64,000 bases of DNA from Micromonospora echinospora. Lineage in GTDB: Bacteria > Actinomycetota > Actinomycetes > Mycobacteriales > Micromonosporaceae. A model generated the notes under the pieces. The model was not told where the DNA came from, ran no database searches, and saw only the letters and a list, made by a program, of their open reading frames with translations. The stretch covers positions 6,899,501 to 6,963,500 of the forward strand of contig NZ_JACHJC010000001.1 of assembly GCF_014203425.1 (NCBI RefSeq). The letters are read 5' to 3'. Shown piece after piece: positions 33,805 through 42,126 of the stretch. A program made the translations under genes and the position numbers. Every line of letters starts with the position of its first letter. The stretch's first letter is position 1.

Positions 33805-35925
33805 TCAGGCGGCCACGGCGAGCGCCAGCGGCAGCACGTCCGGCGCGCCGGCCCGGCGCAGCAGCCGCGCCACCATGGCCATGGTCCAGCCCGAGTCGAC
33901 CAGGTCGTCCACCAGCAGCACCGGCCCGTCCAGCCCTGGCAGCGCGTCGGCCAGCTCGTCCGGCAGGCGGAAGGCGTCGTGCAGCACGCGTACCCGCTGG
34001 GCGCTGTTGCCGCGCGGCCCGCCACCGCCGGACGGTCCGGTCGGGACGACCTGGCCGAGCAGCGGCAGCCGGCCCACGGCGGCGATCCGCTCGGCGAGCG
34101 AGCCGACCAGCAGCGGCCGCGTCCGGGAGCCGACCGCGACCACGCCCACCGGCCGCCGGGGCCACGGGTCGTCGCCGTGCGCCCACGCCTTCAGCACCTC
34201 GACCACGGCCGCCACCACGTCGTCGGGCACCGGGCCGTCGGGTGCCTCCGGCCCGACCAGCCCGCGCAACCGCCCGCCCCAGCCCAGGTCGGAGAGGCGT
34301 CCCACGGCCCGGCCGGGCAGCGCCTGCTCGGCCGGGGGGATGCGGCCCTTCAGGGGTACGCCCACCGCGTCCAACCCGGTCGGCCAGAGCTTCTTCGGCG
34401 GGATCGTCACGCCGGGGCGCCCGAGGAACGTCTGCGCGGCGGTGAGCGCCTCGTCGGAGACGGCTGCGTCGAACAGCGGTCCGGCGCAGTTGTCGCACCG
34501 CCCGCAGTCGGCCGCCCCGGTGTCGTCCAGCCCTTCCCGCAGGTAGCGCATCCGGCAGCCGGACGTCGAGGCGTACTCCCGCATGGCCCGCTGCTCGGCG
34601 GCGCGCGCGTCGGCGACGCGCCGCAACCGGGCCTCGTCGTAGACCCAGGGCTCGCCGGTGGCGAGCCAGCCGCCGCGCACCCGGCGGACCGCGCCGTCCA
34701 CGTCGAGCACCTTGAGCATCAGCTCCAGCCGGGCCCGGCGCAGGTCGACCACCGGTTCCAGGGCCTGGGTGGAGATCGGCCGCTCAGTGTCCAGCGCGGC
34801 GAGCACGGCGCGGACCTGCTCCTCGGGCGGGAAGGCGAGCGAGGCGAAGTACCGCCAGATGGCCGCGTCCTCCACACCGGGCAGCAGCAGCACCTCGGCG
34901 TGCTCGACGGCCCGGCCGGCGCGGCCGACCTGCTGGTAGTAGGCGATCGGCGAGGGCGGCGCGCCCAGGTGCACCACGAAGCCGAGGTCGGGTTTGTCGA
35001 AGCCCATGCCGAGCGCGCTGGTGGCGACAAGCGCCTTGATCTTGTTGTCGAGCAGGTCCTGTTCGGCGGCCCGCCGGTCGGCGTCCTCGGCCTGCCCGGT
35101 GTAGGAGGCGACCGACCAGCCCCGGCCGCGCAGGAAGTCGGCCGTCTCGGTGGCCGCCGCCACGGTGAGCGTGTAGACGATCCCCGAGCCGGGGAGCCGG
35201 TCCAGGTGGTCGGCCAGCCAGGCCAGGCGGTGCGCCGGGCTCGGCAGATCGAGTACGCCAAGGCGCAGCGACTCCCGGTCGAGCGTTCCCCGCAGCACCA
35301 GCGCGTCACCCAGTTGCTCGGCCACGTCCTGGGTGACCCGGGCGTTGGCGGTGGCGGTGGTGGCGAGCACCGGCGTGCGCTCGGGCAGGTTCGCCAGGAA
35401 CGTCCGCAGCCGCCGGTAGTCGGGCCGGAAGTCGTGCCCCCAGTCGGAGACGCAGTGCGCCTCGTCCACCACCAGCAGCCCGGTGGTGGCGGCCAGCTTC
35501 GGCAGTACGCCGTCGCGGAAGTCCGGGTTGTTCAGCCGCTCCGGGCTGATCAGCAGCACGTCGACGGCTCCGGCGTGGATCTCGGCGGTGATCTCGTCCC
35601 ACTCGTCGAGGTTCGCCGAGTTGATGGTGCGGGCCCGGATGCCGGCGCGGGCGGCGGACTCGACCTGGTTGCGCATCAGCGCCAGCAGCGGCGAGACGAT
35701 CACCGTCGGCCCGTGCTGGTTCCCCTCGCGCAGCAGCGCTGTGGCCACGAAGTAGACGGCCGACTTGCCCCAGCCGGTGCGCTGCACGCAGAGCACCCGC
35801 CGCCGGTCGATCACGAGCGCCTCGATGGCCCGCCACTGGTCCTCGCGCAGCCGGGCGTGGTCACCCGCCAGCCGTCGCAGTACCGCTTCGGCGCGTTCCC
35901 GTACGGCTGTCCGATCCTGGCTCAT
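33805..35925 (-). CDS. recQ: RecQ-family DNA helicase fused to a phosphoribosyltransferase-like domain
   Basis: 706 residues. RecQ helicase motifs: CVQRTGWGKSAVYF (I), VDEAHCVSDWGHDFRPDYRR (II with the RecQ loop), ATTATANARV (III), LGMGFDKPDLGF (V), QQVGRAGR (VI). The zinc-binding region has Cys residues in GCRMRYLREGL and ADCGRCDNCAG. After about residue 560 the sequence changes to a type I phosphoribosyltransferase-like fold ending with VLLVDDLVDSGWTMAMVARL, a good PRPP-loop match. The HRDC domain is replaced by this module. Role in DNA repair is likely; the PRT part may be regulatory or degenerate. Confidence 0.88.
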   Translation of the reverse strand: MSQDRTAVRERAEAVLRRLAGDHARLREDQWRAIEALVIDRRRVLCVQRTGWGKSAVYFVATALLREGNQHGPTVIVSPLLALMRNQVESAARAGIRARTINSANLDEWDEITAEIHAGAVDVLLISPERLNNPDFRDGVLPKLAATTGLLVVDEAHCVSDWGHDFRPDYRRLRTFLANLPERTPVLATTATANARVTQDVAEQLGDALVLRGTLDRESLRLGVLDLPSPAHRLAWLADHLDRLPGSGIVYTLTVAAATETADFLRGRGWSVASYTGQAEDADRRAAEQDLLDNKIKALVATSALGMGFDKPDLGFVVHLGAPPSPIAYYQQVGRAGRAVEHAEVLLLPGVEDAAIWRYFASLAFPPEEQVRAVLAALDTERPISTQALEPVVDLRRARLELMLKVLDVDGAVRRVRGGWLATGEPWVYDEARLRRVADARAAEQRAMREYASTSGCRMRYLREGLDDTGAADCGRCDNCAGPLFDAAVSDEALTAAQTFLGRPGVTIPPKKLWPTGLDAVGVPLKGRIPPAEQALPGRAVGRLSDLGWGGRLRGLVGPEAPDGPVPDDVVAAVVEVLKAWAHGDDPWPRRPVGVVAVGSRTRPLLVGSLAERIAAVGRLPLLGQVVPTGPSGGGGPRGNSAQRVRVLHDAFRLPDELADALPGLDGPVLLVDDLVDSGWTMAMVARLLRRAGAPDVLPLALAVAA

Positions 35926-35972
35926 CCGGCATTTCTACCAGGAGCGGCGAGGGCTACCCCCTTTCGCGTGTG

Positions 35973-36725
35973 TCAGCGGCCGAGGACGGAACCGCCGTTG
36001 ACGCCGAGCACCTGCCCGGTGACGTACCCGGCGGACGGGCCGACCAGGTAGCGCACGGCCGCCGCGATGTCGTCCGGCACACCGGCCCGGCCGACGAGCG
36101 TGGCGGCGACGCGCCTGGCGTGCCCCTCGGGCGTCATCCGGTCGCCGAAGAACTCGGTCTCGGCCACGTAGCCAGGGCTCACCACGTTCACGGTGATCTG
36201 GTCCGGGCCGAGCTGGGCGGCCAGGTCGTACGCCCAGCCGTGCAGCGCGGCCTTCGCCGCCGAGTACGGCCCGGCGCCACCGCGCTGCGCGGCGATCGAG
36301 CTGAGCAGGACCACCCGGCCGCCGGGGCGGCGCAGGGCGGGCAGCAGCGCCTCGGTGAGCAGTACGGCGGTGAGCACGTTGGCGCCCAGGTTGGCCCGCC
36401 ACCAGTCCGCCACCCCGGCGAGCGAGTCGGTCGACCCGCCGAGGTAGCCACCGGCGTTGTTGACGACCGCGTCCACGGCGCGCTCCCCGACGGCGTCCAC
36501 CACCGCGCCGACCTGACCGGGGTCGGTCAGGTCGGCGGCGACAGCGGTGACCGCCCCGTCCCGCCCGGCCTCGGCACAGATCCGCCGCGCAGCGGAGTCG
36601 AGCACGTCACCCCGCCGCCCCACCACGATCACGTCGAACCCGTCGTCGACGAGCCCTCGCGCCACCGAGGCCCCGATCCCGGTCCCACCCCCACTGACCA
36701 CAGCCAGCCGCCGCTGCTCCCCCAT
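35973..36725 (-). CDS. Short-chain dehydrogenase/reductase
   Basis: 250-residue classical SDR. The cofactor loop is VSGGGTGIGASVARGL, NNAG is present at about residue 93, and the catalytic set is Ser (LLSSIAAQRG), Tyr and Lys (GPYSAAKAALHG). VVVGRRGDV suggests NADP preference because of the Arg pair. Substrate unknown. ATG start gives MGEQRRLAV; a palindrome of the TGATC family lies 40 bp upstream. Confidence 0.88.
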   Translation of the reverse strand: MGEQRRLAVVSGGGTGIGASVARGLVDDGFDVIVVGRRGDVLDSAARRICAEAGRDGAVTAVAADLTDPGQVGAVVDAVGERAVDAVVNNAGGYLGGSTDSLAGVADWWRANLGANVLTAVLLTEALLPALRRPGGRVVLLSSIAAQRGGAGPYSAAKAALHGWAYDLAAQLGPDQITVNVVSPGYVAETEFFGDRMTPEGHARRVAATLVGRAGVPDDIAAAVRYLVGPSAGYVTGQVLGVNGGSVLGR

Positions 36726-36763
36726 GCCCGCTCCCCTTCCCCGCATCCCGCTTCCCGCTCCCC

Positions 36764-36826
36764 CGTTGATCAAGGAGTTTGCGTCATCCTAATCGCGGAA
36801 TCAGGACACAAACTCCTTGATCAACG
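36764..36826. repeat. Intergenic palindrome, TGATC family (A3)
   Basis: 22-base arms CGTTGATCAAGGAGTTTGCGTC and its complement differ at one position (G:T in RNA), separated by 19 bases. It sits just after the last gene of the ABC importer operon and upstream of the SDR gene, so it may end the importer transcript. Stem sequence AAGGAGTTTGTGTC is shared with A5, A6 and A8 in the 61-kb cluster. Confidence 0.85.
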
Positions 36827-36862
36827 GGCGGAGAGAGGGCCAGGGAGAGGGAGAGTGGCGGG

Positions 36863-37981
36863 TCAGCGGGGGCGGCGGAGGGCCGTCAGGAGGGGGGTTA
36901 CGCGGGAGCGCAGGCTGGCCAGGCCGCCGGGGAAGAAGTAGACCGCCAGGATGAACACGGTGCCCAGGACGAACAAGGGCTGGCTCAGCGGGTGGCTGAG
37001 GAACGCGGGCAGGCTGTTCACCGCCTCGCTGCTGCCGAACGCGGTGAGCCGGTGGTCCAGGTACATGTATAGGACGCCGCCCAGCACCGGGCCCCATCGC
37101 GTGCCGGGACCGCCGAGCACCACCATGACCAGCAGCGACAGCGTCAGCTCCGACGAGGTGATGTGCGGGCTGGCGCCGCCGACGATCAGCACGTAGACCA
37201 CCCCGCCGGCCGAGGCGAGGCCGCCGGCGAGCGTGAACGCGACGAGCTTGAACCGGTACGGATCCAGCCCCAGCACCCCGATGCGCCGCTCGTCGTCGCG
37301 CAGCCCTGCGAGCACGCGCCCGGTCGGCGAGGCGCTGACCCGGTGCACGACCAGGACCACGATCGCCAGGTACGCCAGCGCCAGCCAGTACAGGTTCACC
37401 GTGTTGGTGACGCCCACCAGCGCCGACGGCAGCCCTGAGACGTCCAGCGGCAAGCCCTCCTCGCCGCCGGTGAGGCCGCCGAAGTCGCGGGCCACCAGAA
37501 TCGCCCCGACCTGCGCGAACGCCAGCGTCACCATGGCGAACGCAATGCCGACCGTGCGCAGCGCCACCGCGCCGAGCAGCGCGGCGAGCGTCGTCCCGCC
37601 GATCACCGTGAGCACGGCGGCCTGCCACAGCGGCAGCCCGGCCTTGGTGACCAGGATGTCCGTGCCGTACACGCCGGCGGCGAAGTAGAGGGCGTGGCCG
37701 AAGGAGAGCATTCCGGTACGCCCGAACAGCAGGTCGTAGCCGGCCGCGAGCCCGCCGAAGACCAGGCAGATGGCGAGCAGTTGCAGCGTTCCCGGCGAGT
37801 TCAGCGGCCCCTCGAAGATCCCCGGCAGGTGCAGTGTGGAGTACGGCAGGATCGCCGCCACCACCAGCGCCACGAGCGGCAGGTACGGGCGCAGCCCGTG
37901 CCAGCGGGCGCGGCTGGGGGTCAGCTCGTCCGGCACCGCGGCCGGGGGTGCGGGCGCCTCGGCGCTCTTGACCTCGGTCAT
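36863..37981 (-). CDS. livM: Branched-chain-amino-acid-type ABC permease (LivM family)
   Basis: 372 residues with about ten helices. The LivM/LivH EAA-like loop is GLRDDERRIGVLGLDPYRFK (residues ~240), and GYDLLFGRTGMLSFGHALYF is the family N-terminal hallmark. A 40-residue Ala/Pro-rich N-terminus precedes the first helix. The ATG overlaps the livH stop (ATGA). Last gene of the five-gene operon. Confidence 0.92.
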   Translation of the reverse strand: MTEVKSAEAPAPPAAVPDELTPSRARWHGLRPYLPLVALVVAAILPYSTLHLPGIFEGPLNSPGTLQLLAICLVFGGLAAGYDLLFGRTGMLSFGHALYFAAGVYGTDILVTKAGLPLWQAAVLTVIGGTTLAALLGAVALRTVGIAFAMVTLAFAQVGAILVARDFGGLTGGEEGLPLDVSGLPSALVGVTNTVNLYWLALAYLAIVVLVVHRVSASPTGRVLAGLRDDERRIGVLGLDPYRFKLVAFTLAGGLASAGGVVYVLIVGGASPHITSSELTLSLLVMVVLGGPGTRWGPVLGGVLYMYLDHRLTAFGSSEAVNSLPAFLSHPLSQPLFVLGTVFILAVYFFPGGLASLRSRVTPLLTALRRPR

Positions 37982-38868
37982 GCGTGAGCCACCTTTCCGG
38001 CCAGGCCCTGCGGACGCAGCAGCAGCACCACGGCGAGCAGACCGACCACGCACAGGTCGCCCAGCCCGGACGTGCCGTAGTAGTTGACGAACTGTTGCAG
38101 CAGCCCCACCGCGACCGCCGCGTACGCGGACCCGACCACCGAGCCCATCCCGCCGATCACCACCACGATGAAGGCGAAGATCAGCAGCGAGCCGCCCTGC
38201 CCCGGCGAGACGGTGCCGAAGTAGACGCCGCCGAGCGCGCCGGCCAGCGCGGCGGCGGCCCCGCCGATCGCGAAGACGAGCGTGAACGCCTTGCGCACGT
38301 CGATGCCGAGCGCCGTCACCATCTCCCGGTTCTCCACGCCGGCCCGGATGATCAGGCCGTACCGGGTCCAGCGCAGGAACGCCAGCAGCGCGCCGAGCAC
38401 CACGACGGCGGCGACGATCAGCAGCAGCCCGGCGTTCGGCACCTGGGCGCCGAGCACAGATGTGACGTCCCGGCTCCAGTCCGGGCGCGGGAACGGCCGC
38501 GGGTCGGCGCCCCAGGTGGCCTGGAGCAGCGCCACCCCGGCGAGCGACAGGCCGACGGTGACGAGCACCTGCTCGATGGTGCGGGAGTAGAGCGGCCGGA
38601 TCAGCACCAGCTCGACCAGCACCGCGACGAGCGAACCGGCCAGCACGCCGAAGACGACAGCCAGCACGAAGCCGAACCCGTCCGGCCCGGCGCCGGGCAG
38701 GTTGCCCGACGCCCACCAGGTCGCGTACGCGCCGACGCCGAGGAACAGCCCGTGCGCGAAGTTGAGCACGTCGGCGAGGCCGAAGACCAGGGACAGGCCG
38801 GAGGCGACCAGGAAGTACAGCGCCGCCAGGCCCAGCCCGGTCAGCGTCAGCAGGACCACTGTGTTCAC
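37978..38868 (-). CDS. livH: Branched-chain-amino-acid-type ABC permease (LivH family)
   Basis: 296 residues, eight to nine helices. Family features: LVFGLADVLNFAHGLFLGVG near residue 30, the coupling loop RAGVENREMVTALGIDVRKA (~210) and QGGSLLIFAFIVVVIGGMGS. GTG start overlaps the livF stop (GTGA). Forms the membrane heterodimer with LivM. Substrate class could be branched-chain amino acids, urea or short amides; permease sequence does not decide. Confidence 0.92.
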   Translation of the reverse strand: MNTVVLLTLTGLGLAALYFLVASGLSLVFGLADVLNFAHGLFLGVGAYATWWASGNLPGAGPDGFGFVLAVVFGVLAGSLVAVLVELVLIRPLYSRTIEQVLVTVGLSLAGVALLQATWGADPRPFPRPDWSRDVTSVLGAQVPNAGLLLIVAAVVVLGALLAFLRWTRYGLIIRAGVENREMVTALGIDVRKAFTLVFAIGGAAAALAGALGGVYFGTVSPGQGGSLLIFAFIVVVIGGMGSVVGSAYAAVAVGLLQQFVNYYGTSGLGDLCVVGLLAVVLLLRPQGLAGKVAHA

Positions 38869-39593
38869 GAGTGCACCTCCGCCGAACCGACACCGAGCAG
38901 CGACTTCGTCAGCGCCGTCTCCAGCAGCAACTCCTGGGCGTCGCCGGTCCAGGCGACCTTCCCGGCGGAGAGCACCACCGCGTCGGTCGCCAGCCGCCGT
39001 ACCACCGCCAGGTTCTGCTCGACCAGCAGCACCGGCACGGATTCCGCCACCCGTTCCAGCACCTCGGCCACCTCGGTCACCACCTTCGGCGCCAGCCCTT
39101 TCGTCGGCTCGTCGACCAGCAGCAGCCGGTTGTCGTTGAGCAGCACCCGGCCGATCGCGAGCATCTGCTGCTGCCCGCCGGACAGCGAGCCGGCCCGTTG
39201 CCGTCCGCGCCGCTCCAGCTCCGGGAAGAGCGCGAAGACCTTGTCGTACGCGGGCGCGACGCCCCGCCGTTCGGCAAGCCGCAGGTTCTCCGCGACGGTG
39301 AGCCCGGCGAAGACGCAGCGGTCCTCCGGCACGTAGCCGAGGCCGTCGCGGACCAGCCGGTGGGTGGGGCGGGCCAGCAGGCTGCGCGCCCCCATGCGTA
39401 CGCTGCCGCGCACCTCGCCACCGCGCGGCGTCAGCCCGACGATCGCGCGCAACGTGGTGGTCTTGCCGACGCCGTTGCGCCCGAGCAACACCGTCACGCC
39501 GGTGGGCGCGACCTCGAACGACACGCCCTGGAGGATGTGCAGCCCGGCGATCCGCACGGACAGGTCCGCCACGGACAGGACAGGTTCCGCCAT
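38865..39593 (-). CDS. livF: ABC transporter ATP-binding protein (LivF family)
   Basis: 242-residue ATPase. Walker A LLGRNGVGKTTTLRA, LivF-type Q-loop FVPED-like GYVPEDRCVFAGLTV, signature LSGGQQQMLAIGRVL, Walker B LLLVDEPTKGLAP and switch His replaced by LLVEQN, as usual in LivF. ATG overlaps the stop of livG by one base (TAATG). Pairs with LivG to power the importer. Confidence 0.93.
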   Translation of the reverse strand: MAEPVLSVADLSVRIAGLHILQGVSFEVAPTGVTVLLGRNGVGKTTTLRAIVGLTPRGGEVRGSVRMGARSLLARPTHRLVRDGLGYVPEDRCVFAGLTVAENLRLAERRGVAPAYDKVFALFPELERRGRQRAGSLSGGQQQMLAIGRVLLNDNRLLLVDEPTKGLAPKVVTEVAEVLERVAESVPVLLVEQNLAVVRRLATDAVVLSAGKVAWTGDAQELLLETALTKSLLGVGSAEVHS

Positions 39594-40336
39594 TAGAGGG
39601 CCTCCCCCAGGTACGCCTCCTGCACGGTGGCGTTCGCCATCACGGTCTCCGGGGTGTCGCACGCCAGCAGCGCGCCGTGGTGCATCACGGCGATCCGGTC
39701 GGCCAGCTCCAGGATCACGTCCATGTGGTGTTCCACCATGAGGACCGCCCGGCCGCTGTCGCCGGTCAGCGACTTGATCACGCTGACCAGTTCGGGCACG
39801 TCCTCGGCGCTCACCCCGGCCATCGGCTCGTCCAGCAGCATCACGCGGGGCTCCCCGGCGAGCAGCAGCGCGATCTCCAGCTTGCGCTTCTCGCCGTGGG
39901 CCAGGGTGCCGGCGAGCGCCGTACCCCTGTGGTGCAGACCGACCCGGTCGAGCGCCGCGTCGGCGGCGGCGGCCACCTCCCGGTCGGCCGCCGCCCGCCG
40001 CCACAGCTTCATCGAGCCACCCCGGTGTGCCTGTACGGCCAGCCGGACGTTCTCCCGCACGGTCAGCGAGCCGAAGACCGAGGACGCCTGGAAGGTACGC
40101 CCCAGTCCGAGCCGGGCACGCCGGTGCGGCGCAAGCGCGGTGATGTCCGCGCCGTCCAGCAGGACCGTGCCCTCGGTGGGCCGGCGCAGGCCGGTGATCA
40201 GGTTGAACAGGGAGGTCTTGCCGGCGCCGTTGGGCCCGATCACGCCGAGGAACTCCCCCGGCGCCAGATCGAGGTAGACGGAGTCGACGATGGCGACCTC
40301 ACCGATCCGCCAGGTCAGACCGCGGGTGGCGAGCAC
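39593..40336 (-). CDS. livG: ABC transporter ATP-binding protein (LivG family)
   Basis: 247-residue ATPase. Walker A IGPNGAGKTSLFNLI, LivG motif LGRTFQASSVFGSLTVRENV, signature region TLAHGEKRKLEIALLLAG (LAHGEKR variant typical of LivG/urea-type ATPases), Walker B VMLLDEPMAGVS and H-loop MVEHHMDVI. The LAHGE(K/Q)R variant leans slightly toward urea or short-amide systems but is not decisive. GTG start, three bases after the binding-protein stop. Confidence 0.92.
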   Translation of the reverse strand: MLATRGLTWRIGEVAIVDSVYLDLAPGEFLGVIGPNGAGKTSLFNLITGLRRPTEGTVLLDGADITALAPHRRARLGLGRTFQASSVFGSLTVRENVRLAVQAHRGGSMKLWRRAAADREVAAAADAALDRVGLHHRGTALAGTLAHGEKRKLEIALLLAGEPRVMLLDEPMAGVSAEDVPELVSVIKSLTGDSGRAVLMVEHHMDVILELADRIAVMHHGALLACDTPETVMANATVQEAYLGEAL

Positions 40337-40339
40337 GGG

Positions 40340-41545
40340 TCAGCCCTTCATCTGCGCGACCGGCGGCGCGCTCTCGTCACCGGTGAGCGACTTCTGCGCG
40401 CTGGCCGTGAAGGTGGTGCCGCTGCCGGAGAGCTTGGCCTGGTACATCGGCTGGAGCAGGGCGTGGTCCTCGGCGCGGATCTTCATGGTGCCCTTGACGC
40501 CCTCGAACTCCCAGCCCTCAAGCGCCTTGACCATCTTCTCCACGTCGTCGCCGCCCTCCTGCACGGCCCGGACGACCATCTGCGCCGCGGCGAACCCGTC
40601 CGGGTGGAACAGGTCGAGCGTGCCGCCCGGCACCTTCGCCTTCGCGGCCTTCGCGGCCTCGGTGTCGCTCGCGCCGTCGAAGTAGTGCGACAGGAACGAG
40701 ATCTTGCTGCCGGCCGCGCCGAACGTCGGCCAGGAGGCGCGGATGTCCAGGCCGGTGACGACAGTGGTGGAGGCGAGGACGCCCTGCTGGTCGAGCGTCT
40801 GCCACATGGCCCCGGCGGTGGTGCCGGCCCAGGCGACGAAGAGCAGGTCCGGCTTGGCGGCCTTGATCTGGCTGGCGAACGGCGTGAACTCGGTGGCGCT
40901 GGCCGGGGCCCGCACGCTGCTCACGTTCGCGCCGGCGCCGCCGATCACGGCCTTGACGGCGGCCTCGTTCGCGTCGCCGAACGCGCCGTCCTGCGCGAAC
41001 ACGACGACCTTCTTGCCCCCCGCGTCGCCGATGAACGACCGGGCGGTCACCACGTCCTGCCAGGACTGCCGGCCGGAGCGGAACGTGTACTTGTTCGCGC
41101 CGGTCACCGCGTCGGTGGCGGCCGGACCGGAGATGAACAGCACCTTGTTCTGCGCGGCGATCGGCGCGACCTGGAGCGCCACCCCGGAGGAGGTGGACCC
41201 GGCGATGATCTTCGTACCTTTGCCGATCAGGTCCTTCGCGGCGGACACGGCCTTGGCCGGGTCGCCCGCGTCGTCGGCCTCGGTCACCTCGATCGTGCGG
41301 TCACCGACCTTGCCGGTGCCCTTGGTGGCGAAGTCGAGGCCCGCCTTGAAGCCCTCGATGTACTGCTTGCCGTAGCTGGCCAGCGGGCCGGACTGGGAGT
41401 AGACCAGACCGACCTTGACCGGGGCGGCGTCGTCGCCGCCGCCGGATGCGGTGTCCTGCGGGCTGCCACAGGCCGTGGCGGCCAGAGCGACCGCCACCGA
41501 GGTGGCGGCGGTAAGGAACACCCGTCGCGTGTGCCGGATCGTCAT
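40340..41545 (-). CDS. livK: ABC transporter substrate-binding lipoprotein (LivK family)
   Basis: 401 residues. A signal peptide ends in the lipobox LAATAC (Cys about residue 26), so the protein is lipid-anchored outside the membrane. The Leu/Ile/Val-binding fold follows: VKVGLVYSQSGPLASYGKQ, then AGSTSSGVALQVAPIAAQNK and KVVVFAQDGAFGDANEAAVK. Ligand not predictable; Ser/Thr-rich pocket motifs (GSTSSG) fit an amino-acid carboxylate. First gene of the operon K-G-F-H-M; a GTGACGTCAC palindrome lies about 52 bp upstream. Confidence 0.9.
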   Translation of the reverse strand: MTIRHTRRVFLTAATSVAVALAATACGSPQDTASGGGDDAAPVKVGLVYSQSGPLASYGKQYIEGFKAGLDFATKGTGKVGDRTIEVTEADDAGDPAKAVSAAKDLIGKGTKIIAGSTSSGVALQVAPIAAQNKVLFISGPAATDAVTGANKYTFRSGRQSWQDVVTARSFIGDAGGKKVVVFAQDGAFGDANEAAVKAVIGGAGANVSSVRAPASATEFTPFASQIKAAKPDLLFVAWAGTTAGAMWQTLDQQGVLASTTVVTGLDIRASWPTFGAAGSKISFLSHYFDGASDTEAAKAAKAKVPGGTLDLFHPDGFAAAQMVVRAVQEGGDDVEKMVKALEGWEFEGVKGTMKIRAEDHALLQPMYQAKLSGSGTTFTASAQKSLTGDESAPPVAQMKG

Positions 41546-41597
41546 TGCGACTCCAGGTGAGGACAGGAGGAATGTCAGTTGTCGGCTCACGCTAGAA

Positions 41598-41607
41598 GTG
41601 ACGTCAC
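41598..41607. promoter_or_regulatory. GTGACGTCAC palindrome upstream of livK
   Basis: Perfect 10-bp palindrome 52 bp before the livK start on the divergent gap side, where an operator would be expected. No regulator gene is adjacent. The rest of the 41546-41924 gap shows no other gene I can support. Confidence 0.35.
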
Positions 41608-41825
41608 CCACGGGCTATGTGGTCGGCGCACACAAGTGCCCGGGACGGGGTGGCCGCTCGTTACAACGCCGGACATCGACACGTAACCGCACCGACCCGG
41701 GATGGCCGCACCCACCACGCGCACCCCGCCGGGAATGTCGGCCCAAGCCATCGCGCGCCGTGTCGCAGCGCCCGTGCAGGCAGGACGGGGTCGGGTTCGC
41801 CGACTCCGAGCTGATCAACTCCACT

Positions 41826-41880
41826 ACGCCGAAGTGGCGGCATCATCGCGCCCGGAAGCAGCCACTTCCCCGAAGTGGCG
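41826..41880. repeat. CCGCCACTTC-type palindrome, copy in the livK-trkH gap
   Basis: CGCCGAAGTGGCGGCATC is followed 18 bases later by GCCACTTCCCCGAAGTGGCG, giving nested inverted repeats related to the arrays at 16.7 and 55.7 kb. A half-copy of the TGATC family arm (CACAACTCCAAGATCGGCGA) follows directly at about 41900. Confidence 0.65.
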
Positions 41881-41924
41881 CCAGCGGTTCGTGAGGTGCC
41901 ACAACTCCAAGATCGGCGAGGAGG

Positions 41925-42020
41925 CTACTCGACGGCCTGGGCGGCCACGGCCGGCACCACCACAGCGGCCGCCGCGAGCAGCGCGCCGGCCACGCCGAGG
42001 GCGGAAAGGGTACGTCGCAA
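41925..42020 (-). CDS. Possible 31-residue secreted peptide
   Basis: Short frame of 32 codons: two Arg, then a 25-residue hydrophobic stretch (LSALGVAGALLAAAAVV) and VPAVAAQAVE, which ends right at a signal-peptidase-like AxA site. The TTG start has CAGGAG about seven bases upstream. It would be almost all signal peptide. It lies divergent to trkH in a 580-bp gap. Could be a real small secreted or membrane peptide, or a decayed 5' end of a secreted-protein gene. Confidence 0.35.
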   Translation of the reverse strand: MRRTLSALGVAGALLAAAAVVVPAVAAQAVE

Positions 42021-42126
42021 CGCCGTCTCCTGTCGTCGATGGGTACGCACAGCAGACCGGGCGTGGTTGACCTCCAGTTGGTCTGTTCCTGACCTGCCGG
42101 TGAATCTCCGGACGGAAGATGACGGG

